Assembly (NCBI GenBank): GCA_951230915.1
Contig: OX579641.1
Coordinates: 2,542,001 to 2,606,000 of the forward strand
Source: Antitrichia curtipendula
Taxonomy: Eukaryota > Streptophyta > Bryopsida > Hypnales > Leucodontaceae
Length of the DNA: 64,000 nt
Reading direction: 5' to 3'
In this document: in pieces, positions 47,498 to 61,290 of the stretch
Layout: every line of letters begins with the position of its first letter
Position numbering within the stretch: position 1 is the stretch's first letter
Position numbers and translations under genes: made by a program
The notes under the pieces: generated by a model
Told to the model about the DNA's origin: nothing
Databases searched by the model: none
Seen by the model: only the letters and a program-made list of their open reading frames with translations

Positions 47498-48774
47498 CCC
47501 CTAAAGGACCAAACTGCGTTTTTTGGCAACATAGCAATTTTGGGCAGCTCACTACGAATGGAGTTTTTATTTTTTTTCTTTGAAATTTTCACACAACATG
47601 TGCCCGAGGAGTAGCTTTAAGGCCCAACAATTTTCATAACTTTTGACTATACGGTTTAAAAGTTAATGTATGATATGTAGTTTTGTTTGCTCGGCGGGCA
47701 GCCTGGGCAGCAAAAAAACTTCTTTAAAAATCATTTTAAAAAAAAATTAAAATTTGAAATTGATTCTTCAGATTTATATCTACGTGGAAAGCTTGGAATC
47801 ATTCAATTCAGATCAATGAATCAAAAGTTATGAGGAATTTTAGTTTGAGGTAGTTTGTAGGTAGTTATAGAATCTCTATTGTAAACTAAACGTTCCAAAA
47901 TTGCCATTTCTAGTACAAGTACCAAATTTTTGATTAAAATTTTTTTGACACATGTGATCGTACGATCTTGTACTATGCTGACTTGAGAACATGTGGTAAA
48001 AATTTCAAAAATTTCCCTCACGTGGATTGCAAGATATAAGTATTCAAATTCACTGAAATCATTTTTTTGGCCCTGCAAAAAACAAGGCAGCTGCACTTTA
48101 CAAGGTCACTTTTCTATGAAATAATGTCCAAAATGGTAGTGCTTCTTTGGATTCTTTTCTTAGACAAGTTGGCTACATGCTTAAAAATTTTACCATCATT
48201 TGGAATTGTACAACATATAAGAAAAAAATAGTAAGTAGAAAGAAGTAGATACTGATTCAAAATACAAAATTGTTAAGAGTTTTGTTATGGAATTGAAAGA
48301 TGCCAATTCCAATGGTTGCAATGTTGTAATAAACAATCTACACCCAATGATTTTATTTTTTTCAAAAAATATTGAAAATTGAGTAAGATAAAGGACCTCA
48401 AAGTTTATTTTAGAGTAGAGAATCCATAACTGCTTGCAAACAAAAACTCTTCATAAATTTTGACTCATTGATCAAAATAGAATGATTCAAAGCTTTCCAC
48501 ATCTATATAACTCTAGAAAACCAATTTCAGCTTTTTATTTTTGAAAAGAGTGATTTAAAAAAATCTGAATATACTACCCGGCTGGGAAAAAAAGTAACAT
48601 ATTAGGCCATAACTTTTGACTTGTATTTTCAAATGTCATGAAAATTAGTGAATATGAAAAAATTCCTTGTCCCACCTTCTATAAAAATTTCAACCTAAAA
48701 TATGCAAATCTCAAGTCACAGGAATCTACCCAAATTTTCTATCTTGCCAAATAATGCATGCTGGTTTTTTAGGG
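47498..48774. mobile_element. TTAA-flanked foldback element (1277 bp)
   Basis: TTAA at 47494-47497 and 48775-48778 flank ends CCCCTAAAGGACC and TTTTTTAGGG. The first ~390 bp and last ~390 bp are inverted relatives, for example AGCTTGGAATCATTCAATT at about 47790 against its relative near 48480-48500. The segment 47890-48774 is the inverted counterpart of the element at 35575-36497. No transposase is encoded. Confidence 0.65.
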
Positions 48775-48778
48775 TTAA

Positions 48779-51700
48779 TATTTCATATGATATTTTCAAC
48801 GAGACCCGCATCAAAAGGTGGATAGCAACAAACCTACATAGTGTAAGACTATTGCTTCAAATATGACAATTTCTGTCAAAAGATTTATATGATCCAAAGG
48901 GAAGACCCTTACAACATGTCTTTGGTGAATGATATATCTTAGAGGATGTCTTTAGATTCGGACACTTAGATGTATATTGGTGTTTTCTTTATAAAAGAAA
49001 GGTTCAAAAATACCAAAATTTATATTCATTCAACTTCAAAATATAGAGACAAGTATATGTGCAATGAATGATAAAGTGGATATGTTTAATTGAGCATTTA
49101 TTGAACTTCATAAGTACTTGCAATAGCCTATTCCAAAGGGTTTTAATTGGAATGAAGATGGATAGGAGAGCTTGGCCTAGAGCCACCAATGTTAGGTTAG
49201 CTAAATTCTTACAACATCATTTCAAAGTGGAGGGTTTGGGGACATATGTTTATATGCATATTCAGAAGTATATGTTACAAAGAGTAATAATTGCTCAACC
49301 AATCAAAACATGCCACAAATGCAAAAATGTCCTACTTGATTTATACTATGTTAGGTGGATCCACACTCACTAAGTTATTACCAGTTGGTAGTAATAGAGA
49401 TTTCTTTCAAATTTCTTTCATTAGGAGACCAACAAAATTTCTACTCCATACCCTTCATGTTGAAAATTTGCAAAGGCAAGTAGTGAGCATTATCAATCTT
49501 ATTGTGCCTCTTTTTGACTAATCAAAACATGCCATAATGGCAAAACTTTCCTACTTTGAGATTATATTTTGGAGAAACTCTAGGAAGACTAACATTAACT
49601 TTGTGTACTTGGTTGCCTAGCTCTATCTTGATAGCACTCCCTTGTTTTTGTATTAAGGTCCCATTCAAATTTCCTCCCATGTAGCTTCTGTCAATGCAAA
49701 TTAAAGGCTCCTTTGCATATTTATAGTCCAACAAATACTAGGATTCTTGAAAACTTGTCCTAGGGCAATGGCACAATATGAATATCACTTCCTAAATTCT
49801 CCGGATTTTACAAAAATGTCCTTCTGGAAATGAAAACAGTATTGGAAAATTATAAAAATACATGGTGTTATAGAAGTCATGTTAGTAAACCACAATCATA
49901 TGCAATATAGGTCAAATTTGACAACTGAATTTTCTCCTAATTTAACATATTCAACACTTGATTGCATTATAGTAGTGAAAGAATTGTGTATTTAAGGTTT
50001 TCTATTAAAACAATTGGGCATGCATCTTATTAAGTTTGTATTTAAGTATATCACATGGTTTAGGAGGAAGATGTTATGAAATTATAGTCTTTTTAAATTG
50101 TGTGAAAATTTGTGATTTTTAAGAGTTCTCATAAATAAAAAAATATAGTAATACATCAAAATTAAGAATTTTAATTGAACTTGGATATGACTCAAACATT
50201 GTTTTAGGTAATTATTATGTTTATGAACAATTTCTTTATAAATTGGTATTCCAAATTGTTCTTTTTGCCTCAAATCTGAAATTGGGACAGTTCCGGATTT
50301 AACAATGAAGGAATGAAAAGGAATATCAAAATTGTTCAATAGTATTTTGGATGGAGTATTACAATTTCCTCATGAATTTGTCATCAAATTAAAGTAAATA
50401 AAAAATGTGTAATTTCTAGCATACATTGAATGAGTAAAAAAATGATAGTGTTTTAGTGAAACAGTCTTTTTTGGAACCCATATTGTGCCATATTCCCTAA
50501 GATAGAGTGGATATAGGTTATGAAGAAAGGGATTGTTGAAGGAAAATAATGACCTATTCAAAAATTATCCTTTTAATAAAATAAGTTCGTTCTACAGGAG
50601 ATGGTCAAATAGGGAATCTATGCTAATAGGTTCTATATCTAAAATTGAAATATCTCGACTTAACTTCAATAATTCAACTTGGAATTCCATAGCCAAAAAC
50701 ATTACTACATGGACATTGCAAACCCAACTTGGCTTTGGCCTTGGCCTAACAAACATTGCTCAACTTAAACACTCAAATTAGTGACACATACAAGGAACAT
50801 ACTTCTCAAAATACTATTTGTCATTCATGACTCAAACTTAGATTCCAACATAGTTCACACTTGCATAACCTTATGCATTATGACACTCTACTTCTACACA
50901 CATCTCAAATTAGCATAAACATACACAACCAACTTGGCTTGAAATGAAATTATATTAAACGAATTGGTGAGCATATCATTGTTACAAGTTTCTCAATTAA
51001 AATCTCCATTGACTCATCAACTTCCAACTTCTTCTCCAACTTGGACACTTAATTAGCTCTTCATCCAATTAGCTTTTTATGCCACAATACTCATTAGATC
51101 TCATAACCAATTAGCGCTCAAAAACTTCTCTTTCATACACCATAGCATTCAAACTTCCTTCAATTTTCCATCACAAATTCCAAAACTCTATAACACTTAC
51201 TCACTCTTCATACAAACAAAAGAAATATACAGTCGACTTGAGGCTAGGACACACACTAGCACTTTCAGCAGTGGGTGATTTTCAAATCGAGAAGATGGAC
51301 CTAATAGAAAGCAAGTCGGCGGTTACCAGTAAGGAAGGAAACAACCCAACTATTATCCAACTATCGAATTGAAATTGCCAGTAAGCTGCCAACTCAAACT
51401 GCCACTAAAACCCATCTCAAATTTGAATTGGAAAATTTAAACTACTTAGCTGGCAAGCTCACCACTTGCATACTTACCAACTTGATTATTGTCCTATAAA
51501 TCTAAACCAAAAATAATCCCCACTTGGGTTAATGCTCATTTCCAAAACCACCAAATTGGACACAAAACTACAAAGAAAGTTACTAAAATGATATAAAAAC
51601 ACACTCCATACACGACTCGATATCACACAAAAAGTTCAAAAATTCATTCTAAATAGGTTTTCTATAGGGATCCTAGTATATAAAGCAAAAGCTATTGGTT

Positions 51701-52660
51701 GCAATGTGGGTTTGGGTGTTACGCACTCATTTATCCTATTTGTGTGTGATATAGACATACTATTTTAACTTAGTGCATGTCCATATATTATTTACTTCAA
51801 TACTAATGTCCATCAATAATTTGTTTAGGAACATTAATTTTACAGACAATACTACAACTATGCCCTCACAACTAGGATAAAGCAATACAACTTGAGGGAA
51901 TCCATTAATATATAGGCTCTTTTTGGCACAACTTTAAGAAGTTTTTTTGAAATGTTTTTTTATCATTACATGACTACTTTTTCTATCAGTAAAGATCTGT
52001 TTACATCTATGGATCTTAATGATATTTGCATTTACTTATCTTGACAAATGCAAGCATGACAATTCAAAGAAAATGAACAAATCATGTCACGTTAAGATAT
52101 TATTGGTTGCAAAGTGTTTGTGGATGTCACACTTAGTAACTCTCATCCATCAATACACAAGCTCTTATTGGCACATCTTTAAAAGTTTTATTTTTGTATG
52201 TTTTTTTGTATGGTTTCTTGTTTTGTCATTATGAAGACTAGGGAGCCAATTTTGAGCAAAATCTTGAGTTCAAATGATGATTGCAAATTCAATAGCATTA
52301 TAGATTACAGTAGAATTTTTTATTTTCTTTCATCTAAACCTTATTCAGAATGTTTGCAAGCCTAGCAATGGCAAAAATTGCTTAAAAAATTCTTCAAAAT
52401 TTCAATGTTCCAGATTTTATATTTTTTGGGCCAGAGGCAAAGCAACACACTCCTCTAGTATGATATGACTTCAAACTCAAACCAAAGTAGAGCAATAACA
52501 AATAGGAGCACAAACAAGGAATTGAGTCCCAAAAAGTGGTACAGTTTCAATTTGCATCTTCTTAATAGATGTCGCCGCCAAATTATTGACGACCAACTAT
52601 ACATTACTAATAGTCACAACAACTATAAGAACTATAGAACAACTATAGAATGACCTTAAA
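48779..52660. other. Unassigned AT-rich intergenic DNA
   Basis: No gene, structural RNA or clear element is recognised. Open frames are short (about 60-100 codons), rich in Asn, Lys, Ile and Phe, and of the kind expected from AT-rich DNA. Confidence 0.5.
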
Positions 52661-53470
52661 AAATATAGAACTAGGGCTTTTTTTTTTGCATCAGGAAGCC
52701 ATTTTGCACTGCTTCCTGAACCTTGGCGAAACATGAATAAACTCCAACTGATTGATTTCCCTTACCTGCTTCGCGCTCACTTGATTCATCGCCATAGTTT
52801 CTCCCACATCGGCTTAATGTTTGCCAAATCGTGCTTGTAGTGGTGGATTTATGTTGCCATGTACTTCGTGTGCTTGAGCTAAGGTTCGCTAGTTTTCCGC
52901 AAGACGCAGCTATATTTTTCGCCACGAGTTTGCGCTGCGTAGGGGTCTGCATTGCGTTCATGGTCGTGGTGCACCTCTCCTACTTTGCTTGTCGTTAATT
53001 ATAGGTTTCATTGCTTGTTGTTGCTTTCGATGGCAGCGATGGACCTTCATGCACATTTTCCCCGGTCCATGCACTTAAAATTGAGAGCTACGGCTGCTTG
53101 TTGTCACGACAATCGTTGCTTTGGTTAAGGGAATTCTACGTTTTTTGCTACTGCCCCTCGGCTCTTGAATTTTAAGTTCATTGCAATAGTTGTTTCGCTA
53201 CAATTTTATTGCTTGGTTCTTGTTGAAGTAACCATCGTGTTCTATAGAATCGTGGGGCGAAGAATTTGGAGAAGATGCCATGGAGAAAGCTGTGCGCATG
53301 GCTTCAATCGCAAGGTCAGCAAAGGAAAAAGCAGCGGGGGAAGGCTTTGGAGGTGGCGCGCATGGAGATGAAGCGGAAGGAAAAGCTTAGGGAGGGATAT
53401 GTAGGGATCGGTTTTGCAACCAGATCACAGTTAGTTGTAAGTTATTTGCATGGCTTGTCAAATTGAGCAA
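52661..53470. other. GC-richer island, possible exon remnants
   Basis: Composition rises here compared with the flanks. On the minus strand 52671-52961 is an open 96-codon frame starting MNAMQTPTQRKL. On the plus strand 53271-53387 can read MEKAVRMASIARSAKEKAAG. Neither resembles a family I know, and neither has clear partner exons. They may be parts of a degraded gene or of a lineage-specific one. Confidence 0.25.
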
Positions 53471-53960
53471 CCAAATAACTACCTATCCTTCAAGCCCTGA
53501 ATATGAGATAATCTGCCATCATTTCTATTAAAATACACCTTTTCAAGATTTTTCATCACAAAAACCAATGTAGTAAATCTAAAATTTTAGGTACTGGTAG
53601 TGTAGGCATTTAAATATTGATGACCTTCTGAAAAGAAATTCCAGTACAAATACTTAAGAAATAAATGCAAACAACAAACTTGAGTTGGTCAAGCCCTCCA
53701 AAAGTATACATATACGTCAGAGTACTAGCCAAGATGTACCAGGTGTGAAAGAACATAAGCAGGCTGGTCTGACATGCATCAAGCTAAGTGTGAAACTCCA
53801 AGACTACTTGTAATCAGATCAGTAATTCTACTGTGACGTGGTACTAAGAATAAGAAAGTTGCATTTGCAACATGGCTCTCCAACCGGCCGTTCATTAGAA
53901 AACGAGATTCTGTTACAATTGAAGAAGCTAAAATAAAAATCTAAGAAGCATAGAATAAAT

Positions 53961-56020
53961 TTAGAGGGTAGAAACGTCCAAACTTTTTCTCCTCTTCTTG
54001 ACGCTGCTGTCACCTCCAGTCTCGTTCTTGTCTTTCCTCTTTTTTTTCTTCTTCGGCGTATGCTCTTCTATGCCTTCAGAAACATCCGCTCTCTCCTCAA
54101 CACTTTTGCTTTCTCTATATTTGGGCATTTCAGCTCCATTTTCTGAAATTCTGCATCATCCATGGACTCATATAACAACTTTAGAAATTTAATTAATGCC
54201 TTTCCAGATTGAAAAGTATTGATGCTTGTCCTAACAAAACGTATAGCCACACTTCAGCTGATAACTCCCAACATATATATTATAAAAGTTAAAGTCTAAA
54301 ACGCTAAGGATCAAGCGTATCATTACCAGCAGTTGCAATTCAACTCCAGCAAAAGAATAGAGATTAACGTGGGCAAGAATAGTACCTATGGTGGTTTTCA
54401 TTTTGATCTCTTCCCTTGGACGATAACGCAAGATATTTCACACAGCCTGTCTGCGGTCCTATAAGAGCTCCAGTGAGGTCAACTATCTCTTCATTCTCCT
54501 GAACACTGCGGTGATGGTTCGTCAGCTATCGGTCCACAACATATTACAAGAATTCTGGTATGCTGACATTCAGACAGGATACAGAACACATAACCAAGAC
54601 AGAATTGATGTATTTGCTTTTTAATACATGTGGCAGAGTTATAAACATAAACTATACTGGATTCAAAACCATGCATCTCAATCATGCTCAGTATCTGAGT
54701 CCTCGTAACCAGGATCTCATAAAGCGGGTCAGAATTAAACCTCTTCACAGAAAAGCGAATTAGGCTGCCGATTTTTATTAAGTGACGATCATCAGATTCA
54801 CTTATCCAAGCCTTTGTTCCATCCTGGTCCGTCCAAATTTATCATCATTAATCACAAAGAATACAAAGGGATGAATGCAAAAAATAACAAGCCTTGATAA
54901 ATCAGAATGCTTTTCCAGATACAATTGCTTAAGAACAACCACATAAGTAGCAAGGCACTTACTACTGATTCACCAAAAACAAGCTCGTTCCGAATATCTG
55001 AGAACCCGATTGCAGCATTGAATAAGCCAAGAACCACCACTCCGAGATAATCTTCTTCCACCTTGTTCACCTTCCCCTCTGCTCTCATGCAGCGAAGAAG
55101 AAAACTCAGTTACACTAAACTCCCTATTGAGCGAAGCATAAACTAAAGCACTTTCACTGCTTCACCACAAGCACACAGTAAAGCAAGAAGGAAAATAATC
55201 CAGTAAGCTACAGACGTGATGAAAATGAGATCGTAACGTTGTTCACCTCGAGATAACGTTTCAACCTTGTAACACGTCGACATCTAGAGAAAAACGATTT
55301 GATCTCAAAACCTATTCCATAATTAAAGACAGTAAAGTCTCACGAATAGAAATTGATAGATAATACCTACAAAGAAACCGACTTTCGGAGAGAATAGAAG
55401 AAGCGTAGTTGTCAAGCGCACACAAAAGTACGGTGTCAGTCCTTCCAAAATCGTTGCCGTGCGTCCTTGTATTTTAATGTTCGAGTGTGCTAGCACAGAT
55501 CCTTCAAAATGCTCGTTGTACCTGCATAACATAGTCCATTACTTAAAACCCATCAACTGCTTCCAATTCGGTCACTAAATTTGAGACGGATGGAGTATCT
55601 TTAACCCAGAAGTAAAATAATCTATCAACCACCAAATAGCAATGGAAGCCATCACTTAATATTCCCAATAGACAAGGCAGGTGATTCAAGCTCACTTCCT
55701 GTTGACTCAGGGTTTAGGGTTTAAGAAAGATAGATTACATTCCCCATTTGCTTGAACACATTGCTCACTGGAAAGGTCTTCAATAAACGAGAATTTGAAT
55801 TAAAAAAATTCAGTAAAAAGAAACTACACTGCAAAAAAATCTACCATGGTTCACCCTCGCATAAAAATTGAGCGTCTAATCTAAGATGTCGAGATTGAGA
55901 CGATCCCTACCTCAAGAGGAGTGAATTCAGAATCTCACGAACTCCCTGTTGCACGTTGGACGCTCGCGAAGGATGTAAATGAACCACCATCTTCACCTTC
56001 TTCTCCTGCAGTCCCTCCAT
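53961..56020 (-). CDS. RPA43: RNA polymerase I subunit RPA43-like protein
   Basis: RPA43 is the Pol I counterpart of Rpb7 and forms the stalk that contacts the initiation factor, so the predicted role is rRNA transcription in the nucleolus. Six exons in transcript order, with GT-AG introns: 55911-56020, 55367-55521, 54966-55078, 54741-54823, 54386-54505, 53961-54150. They join in frame to give 256 residues. The N-terminal Rpb7-like part starts MEGLQEKKVKMVVHLHPS. Family signatures are SNIKIQGR, LLLFSPK and EGKVNKV...GLFNAAI, the last entering the OB-fold. The C-terminus is lysine-rich (KKKKKRK 227-233, KKRRK 245-249), typical of RPA43 tails and likely nuclear or nucleolar targeting. Exon 2's donor was placed at 55366 because it restores the normal FSPK-to-EGKV spacing. 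The RPN9 fragment ends about 11 bp before the ATG. Confidence 0.82.
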
Positions 56021-56030
56021 TTGAGGAAGA

Positions 56031-56830
56031 TCATTCTTGTCCGGAGTTTTTTCTTGTGACGAAACCCAATGTGCACTTGCATGAACCGAGGGGTCGACGT
56101 CCGTCATACTGTCCAATGTCGTTTTGTCTTCTTTCAACAATTTCTTGCACCACTTATTGCTCCCCACGCTGCAACTTCAATGACGCCACCTGCATTTTCA
56201 CATACAAAATAGGTTCCTCCACCAGCCTTTCCCCCGAGGTTTTCAACTTATCAATAACATCTTCCAGATAAGAAATCGCTGCTTCCTTTTCCGGATATAG
56301 TTTCGATACAACGACCGTAAAATGCGCGAGCTTAAGCAGATTAATCTTGGTCTCAAAGTCGCAAATAAAGCTCTGGTATAGTTGAACAAGAGCATCTCCG
56401 GCCTGCAACCGCACCCCCTCATTTACTCCACATCAAATTTTCCAATACGCCCCACGCATTCCAACCACAATCGAAACCTTAATATACCAAAATTCCAAAA
56501 GCGCTTCCCCGATCACACCACAACCCTAAACACACCATTTGTGGACCAATCACCACACGAAACCCTAAAACGAAGCACCTCAACCTCCCCGCCTGTGTAC
56601 AATCCACAATCGATCGATCAACTACCCAACTAACCCTAATCACCGACAAAAGAATTACCTGGAACACCGTGAGCGCCACGAACTGCTCCAGCTTCTGCGT
56701 GAGCTGGTGCCACAGCTTGCGCTCGTACAGATCCTGGCTTGACTCCGCTAAGGATCCGCAACAACAAACCAAACGAACGGGGAAGGCCGTGAGCTGCTTG
56801 CTGGCCTTGCGCTTCAAACAGACAAGAAGA
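56031..56830 (-). pseudogene. RPN9: RPN9 5' fragment, third copy, upstream of RPA43
   Basis: Exon 1 reads SLAESSQDLYERKLWHQLTQ then KLEQFVALTVFQ and ends at 56659 with a GT donor. The intron is 56403-56658. Exon 2 reads AGDALVQLYQSFICDFETK, then LLKLAHFTVVVSKLYPEKEA and YLEDVIDKLKTSGERLVEEP. A stop and frameshift follow GEQ near 56155, after which the frame resumes as CKKLLKEDKTTLDSMTDVDP. Homology fades into the RPA43 leader. This copy is less damaged than those in the palindrome: it has no stop in exon 1 and no deletion of CKKLLKED. The normal RPN9 N-terminus (before SLA) is not visible, and the 3' two-thirds of the gene are absent. Confidence 0.87.
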
Positions 56831-59800
56831 GGCGGCCTCCGTTCGACGACGACGAGGACGAGAAGACGACGAGGACGACGACGTAAAGATATCTGTTATT
56901 CCTACCGTAGGGGTTTCAAAATTTCTAATAGGCGGCGACAACAAAATCCAACGAGACCCATTTTTGGAAAGCAACATTGTTCATGAATTAGTAATTTAAT
57001 TCATTCAAATTTAAATTCGATGATTTCATGTATACTTTAACAATTATTAGCTAGCATTGGGTGTTTTTAAAAAAGGCATCATTTGGGTTCAAAAATGAGC
57101 TTTTAAAAAAATAAATTGTCCTAAAAGTTCACCACTGAAGGAATTTCAATGGCCAAAAAATCATTGGTCACAAGACCTTCAAAATTTGAATGAAATAATT
57201 TTCAATAATTGCTAATAAGTAGCAACTCTAATTTATTTTGTGGTTGTTTATTTGGATCATATAAATCAATTATTTTTCTACATTTTTTAAAGAATATGGA
57301 TATACAACTTCTAAGCATGTATGTTGTAAAATTAATGTAGACTATAGAACATTGCAATTAAGTTTACAATAACTTTGAGCAATCAAAAACTTAAAATGTG
57401 AGGGAAGTCAAGTGTGTGGTGCAATAACCGAGGCAATAACTAGTTTTGCTTATAATTTTGTATATGGAAGGATTTTCAAAATCAAATTTTTTTTTGAACA
57501 ACTACCAAATTACCATGGACAAATTTTGTATTTAGCTACAAAGTTCTTACAATTGAAAGACGGTACTAGACAGGTAAATCATCCAAGCCAATTGCAAATG
57601 CTTTAGTTTATGTTGATAAACTTAGGCACTATATACAAGGATCAATACAATTAGCATAAAAGAAAATCAATGCCTAAGAAAAGAATAATAAATACACTAG
57701 AAGACAATGTTGTGGATTATATAAATGATCCAAGCTGATTGCCAATAGTGTTAGGAAGTGCAGAGTATGTCGTTTGGAGGCAAATCCCACTTGATGGACA
57801 ATTTGTCTGGAATTGTCTAAGAAGGTGAATTGTAAAAAAAATTGATAAATAAAAATTTACATTAAAGCCAAACGCCACACATTCAAATGACCACCAAAAT
57901 AGATGCCTAGGTGACCAATTGCAATGCTTGATAAATACAAAGGTAATCAATGGCAATGGCATTCTTGAAAGATGTAATGACCCCCCCCTTTGCAATAGAA
58001 ACATCTAAAAATCCATCATCCTAAAATCTAAACCAAAACCTCAATTCATTTAATCCTCATTGTTTCTAAGAATTTGGACAATGACTTTACCAAAGTTGAG
58101 TTTGCACAAGAAACCAACTATATTTGCAATTTCTTTAAAACCTTCTATAACAACTTTCATACTCTTTAACATCCAAATACACCCCTAATCCTAACAAGCC
58201 TATCCCTAAACCAACCCCTATAGCTATCATATTTCTATTTTGAAACTCTTGTCCCATCTTCAACCTTCTAATTGACCCTCTTTTGTTGCATTCAAGCTGA
58301 GAAGGATCAATCCTAAACCTATTGAAAATTCTGCCTACATCCAATCTTCAAGCAACAAACAATCTCTAATATTCTAGCCAACAATTAAATGTTTAAACCT
58401 AGCAAGTTGTACTAAATTAGCTATCAATCTTGTAAATGTTGTGATTCTATGGAGTGGGCATCTAGGTGGGCACTAGAGGGTAGATGCCCATGCAACCAAT
58501 GGTTATGCTTGGCAAATGCAAAGTGACCAACGGCAACTAAACTAAATGCCTAAATATTTACCAAATGTTTGCTAAGATAGATGACTAGCTTAGAGACCAA
58601 TAGTGACGCTTTGCAAACAAAGGTAACCAATAACTACCTCTGGCAGATTGCAAATGGCCATTTATCTTGGGATATAATGACAAGATCTTAATATATATAT
58701 CGTCTAAATGGTATCGTCTTTATTTATTCAAACATCAAACATGATAGAGTCAATACAATAATAACATCAGATAAGAGGAGGAGACTTTTTTTAGCAACAT
58801 CTTATAAGAACTTAACAATAAGAGTCTTATATTCTCCCATGATGCACTTCAAGGAATTGAAGAGTGAGATTCAATGTGTTGAAACTTTGTTCAATATCTT
58901 CAAACCTTTTGTCTCCACAACTTCAGTAAGTTTGATAAACTATTACTGGTACTTAAGAAAATATTAAAAACATGAGTATAGTAACTTATAGAGATTTTTG
59001 ACATCATTAAGCAAGTAACAAATAAAGAAAAGTATAAATTGTTGACTAAAATTAGAATAGGTGTAGACATGAATTGACAACCATTGTTAGTTGTCAACCA
59101 CTTTAACTTCATCTACCGATACACTATAATGAATTGTGCCTTTTTCAACTTGGCCTTCAAGCAATCAACATAGAAAGTGGACATTGCCATGATAAACTCC
59201 CACCATAATGGCTCATTCTAATGTTTCTTGTGAATATTATCCACATTGAAATGGATGTAGAGTTTCTCTATATTGGTGAAATCCACCATTGGCCAAGTGG
59301 CTGACCATGTTGGAGGACATTGAAGAGAACATTCATTTGGATTATCTTCTACTAGTACACTCCTTCACATGTCCATGTGCTACCTTTTGAACTACAGTCT
59401 CTCTTCCCTTTGCAAAAAACATTATTTTATTCTTGACGTATTGATTAGCTCTAAGATGGTAGTATTCTCCTCTACAATTCTTTCCCATGTCGCAAAAAGC
59501 CTTCTACTTTAATGCTTGCTTCTATAGTTGATCCATCTTTTGTACAAGGTATTTTCGTCTATCCTCAATCAACTTCAATGTAGATTTGGCAATTGACTTG
59601 AGTGATGCACCTATTTACATTGACCATTGCTTTTGCCCATGGGAGTTTTACTACCCACGAATCTTGAAAGTGCCTACTGAGATCATACTACTACTACTAA
59701 TTTTTTTGCTAAATTCTAAGAGAAAAAAGCTACTATCACATTTAAGATAACAATATTAGGCTAGAGCGCCTAGACATGAGTAGAAATTGTGTGCATTAAT

Positions 59801-61290
59801 TGGCAATTAGACTCAAAATTGCATATAATAGTCACCATGCTCTAAGGACAACAACTCAATCCATGGACCATAACTTTAGACCTACGACATCATGAAAACC
59901 CTTAGAGTTCAAAACATGACCATTGTAAATAAATTTACAGAGAAGTGCTTAAATGGTACCAACAAACTTCACCATTTTGATGGCAAAATGAACAAGGCAA
60001 CGATGAAGTAAGCAAAGTATGAAGGCAAAGATGATTTGAACAAAGCAAAACATTGTACAATTACTCCCTCATTGTCCCGCTTGAGTATGCAACAAATGTA
60101 AAAGGTAAACCTACCCATCATTCTTCCTTCACCCATGAATCTGCTACTCCATTACCAAAGAAAATGTTGTACAAGTTTGCAACTACAATCCTTGCCAACG
60201 GTAGCATTGGAAGTTGCACTCTAATTCTCTAGACAAAGTCTTGAATTGGGACCACATTATAAATGCATTGAAAGTTTGGCAAGCAATTACAGTTTTGACA
60301 TTGCAAACTACAAAAGTCAAGATCTCTCACATGAAACAATGCTTTTAGGATATAAATAACAAGGTTGCTTCTCTTAGTTTAGCTTTGGTTCCAACTAGCA
60401 AAAGACAAGTACAAATTAGTGGCATGGCATGGCAATTAAAGTTGCACCTCATGTAGATTTAGATGGTGAGGGAGATGGGATTGATGGGCAACAAGACAAA
60501 TTGTACAAGTGACTTCTAGCATTGTGGTGAGGAGATACTCACCATCGTGGATGTATGTAGGAAATGCGACATTGGCTAGGAGGTGATATTGTATCCTTTC
60601 CTATCCGATTTTGGCAATTGAGGCCCTAAAATGGCCTTTTTCCTTGCATAAAGTTTGTTAGGATATTAGACAGGTAAGGTTGGATGAACATAATATTGTT
60701 AACAAATGCTTGAGGAGGCCTTTTGCTCCCTCAATGTTGTAGCTTGCGAAGTTACTGCTTGCAAAAAAAATTGGTCTTCACACATTGTAGCACTCATATC
60801 ATTGATTCACTAGGAGTCTCCACACAACATTTCATCAATTTACTATTGTTGACTTTGTGGCTACCAACTCATCACTCACAAACCCAACCAATACTATTGA
60901 CCGACTACTAATACAACATGACCACCAATTTTACAACCAACTAGCTAATATGTTCATTGAGATTATAATTGGATTCCCTTCCTAGCATCTAATAAGAGAT
61001 TATTCCTCCTGAAAGGGGATGATGCAAGTTGGTTAAGATTGTCATGAATTTTAAAATTGAACATTGCTTCCCACTATACATAGAACTCACTCTCACAGAG
61101 ACATGCAAGGCTATTTTTTCATTTTTTATGAAGTGCCAAAGTGGCGGTATAAAATGTTACAGTGGTGCTCCAAATTTCAACATTCATTCACACATTGGAT
61201 AGAAAATATCACATTAGCACATATTACATGTCCAAGATTTTGTTTTCATCCCCAATCTAGCAATTTTACTTCTAAATTTTTTAATGTAAT
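56831..61290. other. Unassigned AT-rich intergenic DNA
   Basis: A GACGACGAGGACG-type run lies at about 56838-56882. Beyond it no gene or clear element is recognised, and the open frames are short and compositionally biased. Confidence 0.45.

Noticed and set aside
52671..52961. 96-codon minus-strand frame as a confirmed gene
   Set aside because: There are no recognisable domain, partner exons or homologous protein known to me; kept only as a possible exon remnant.
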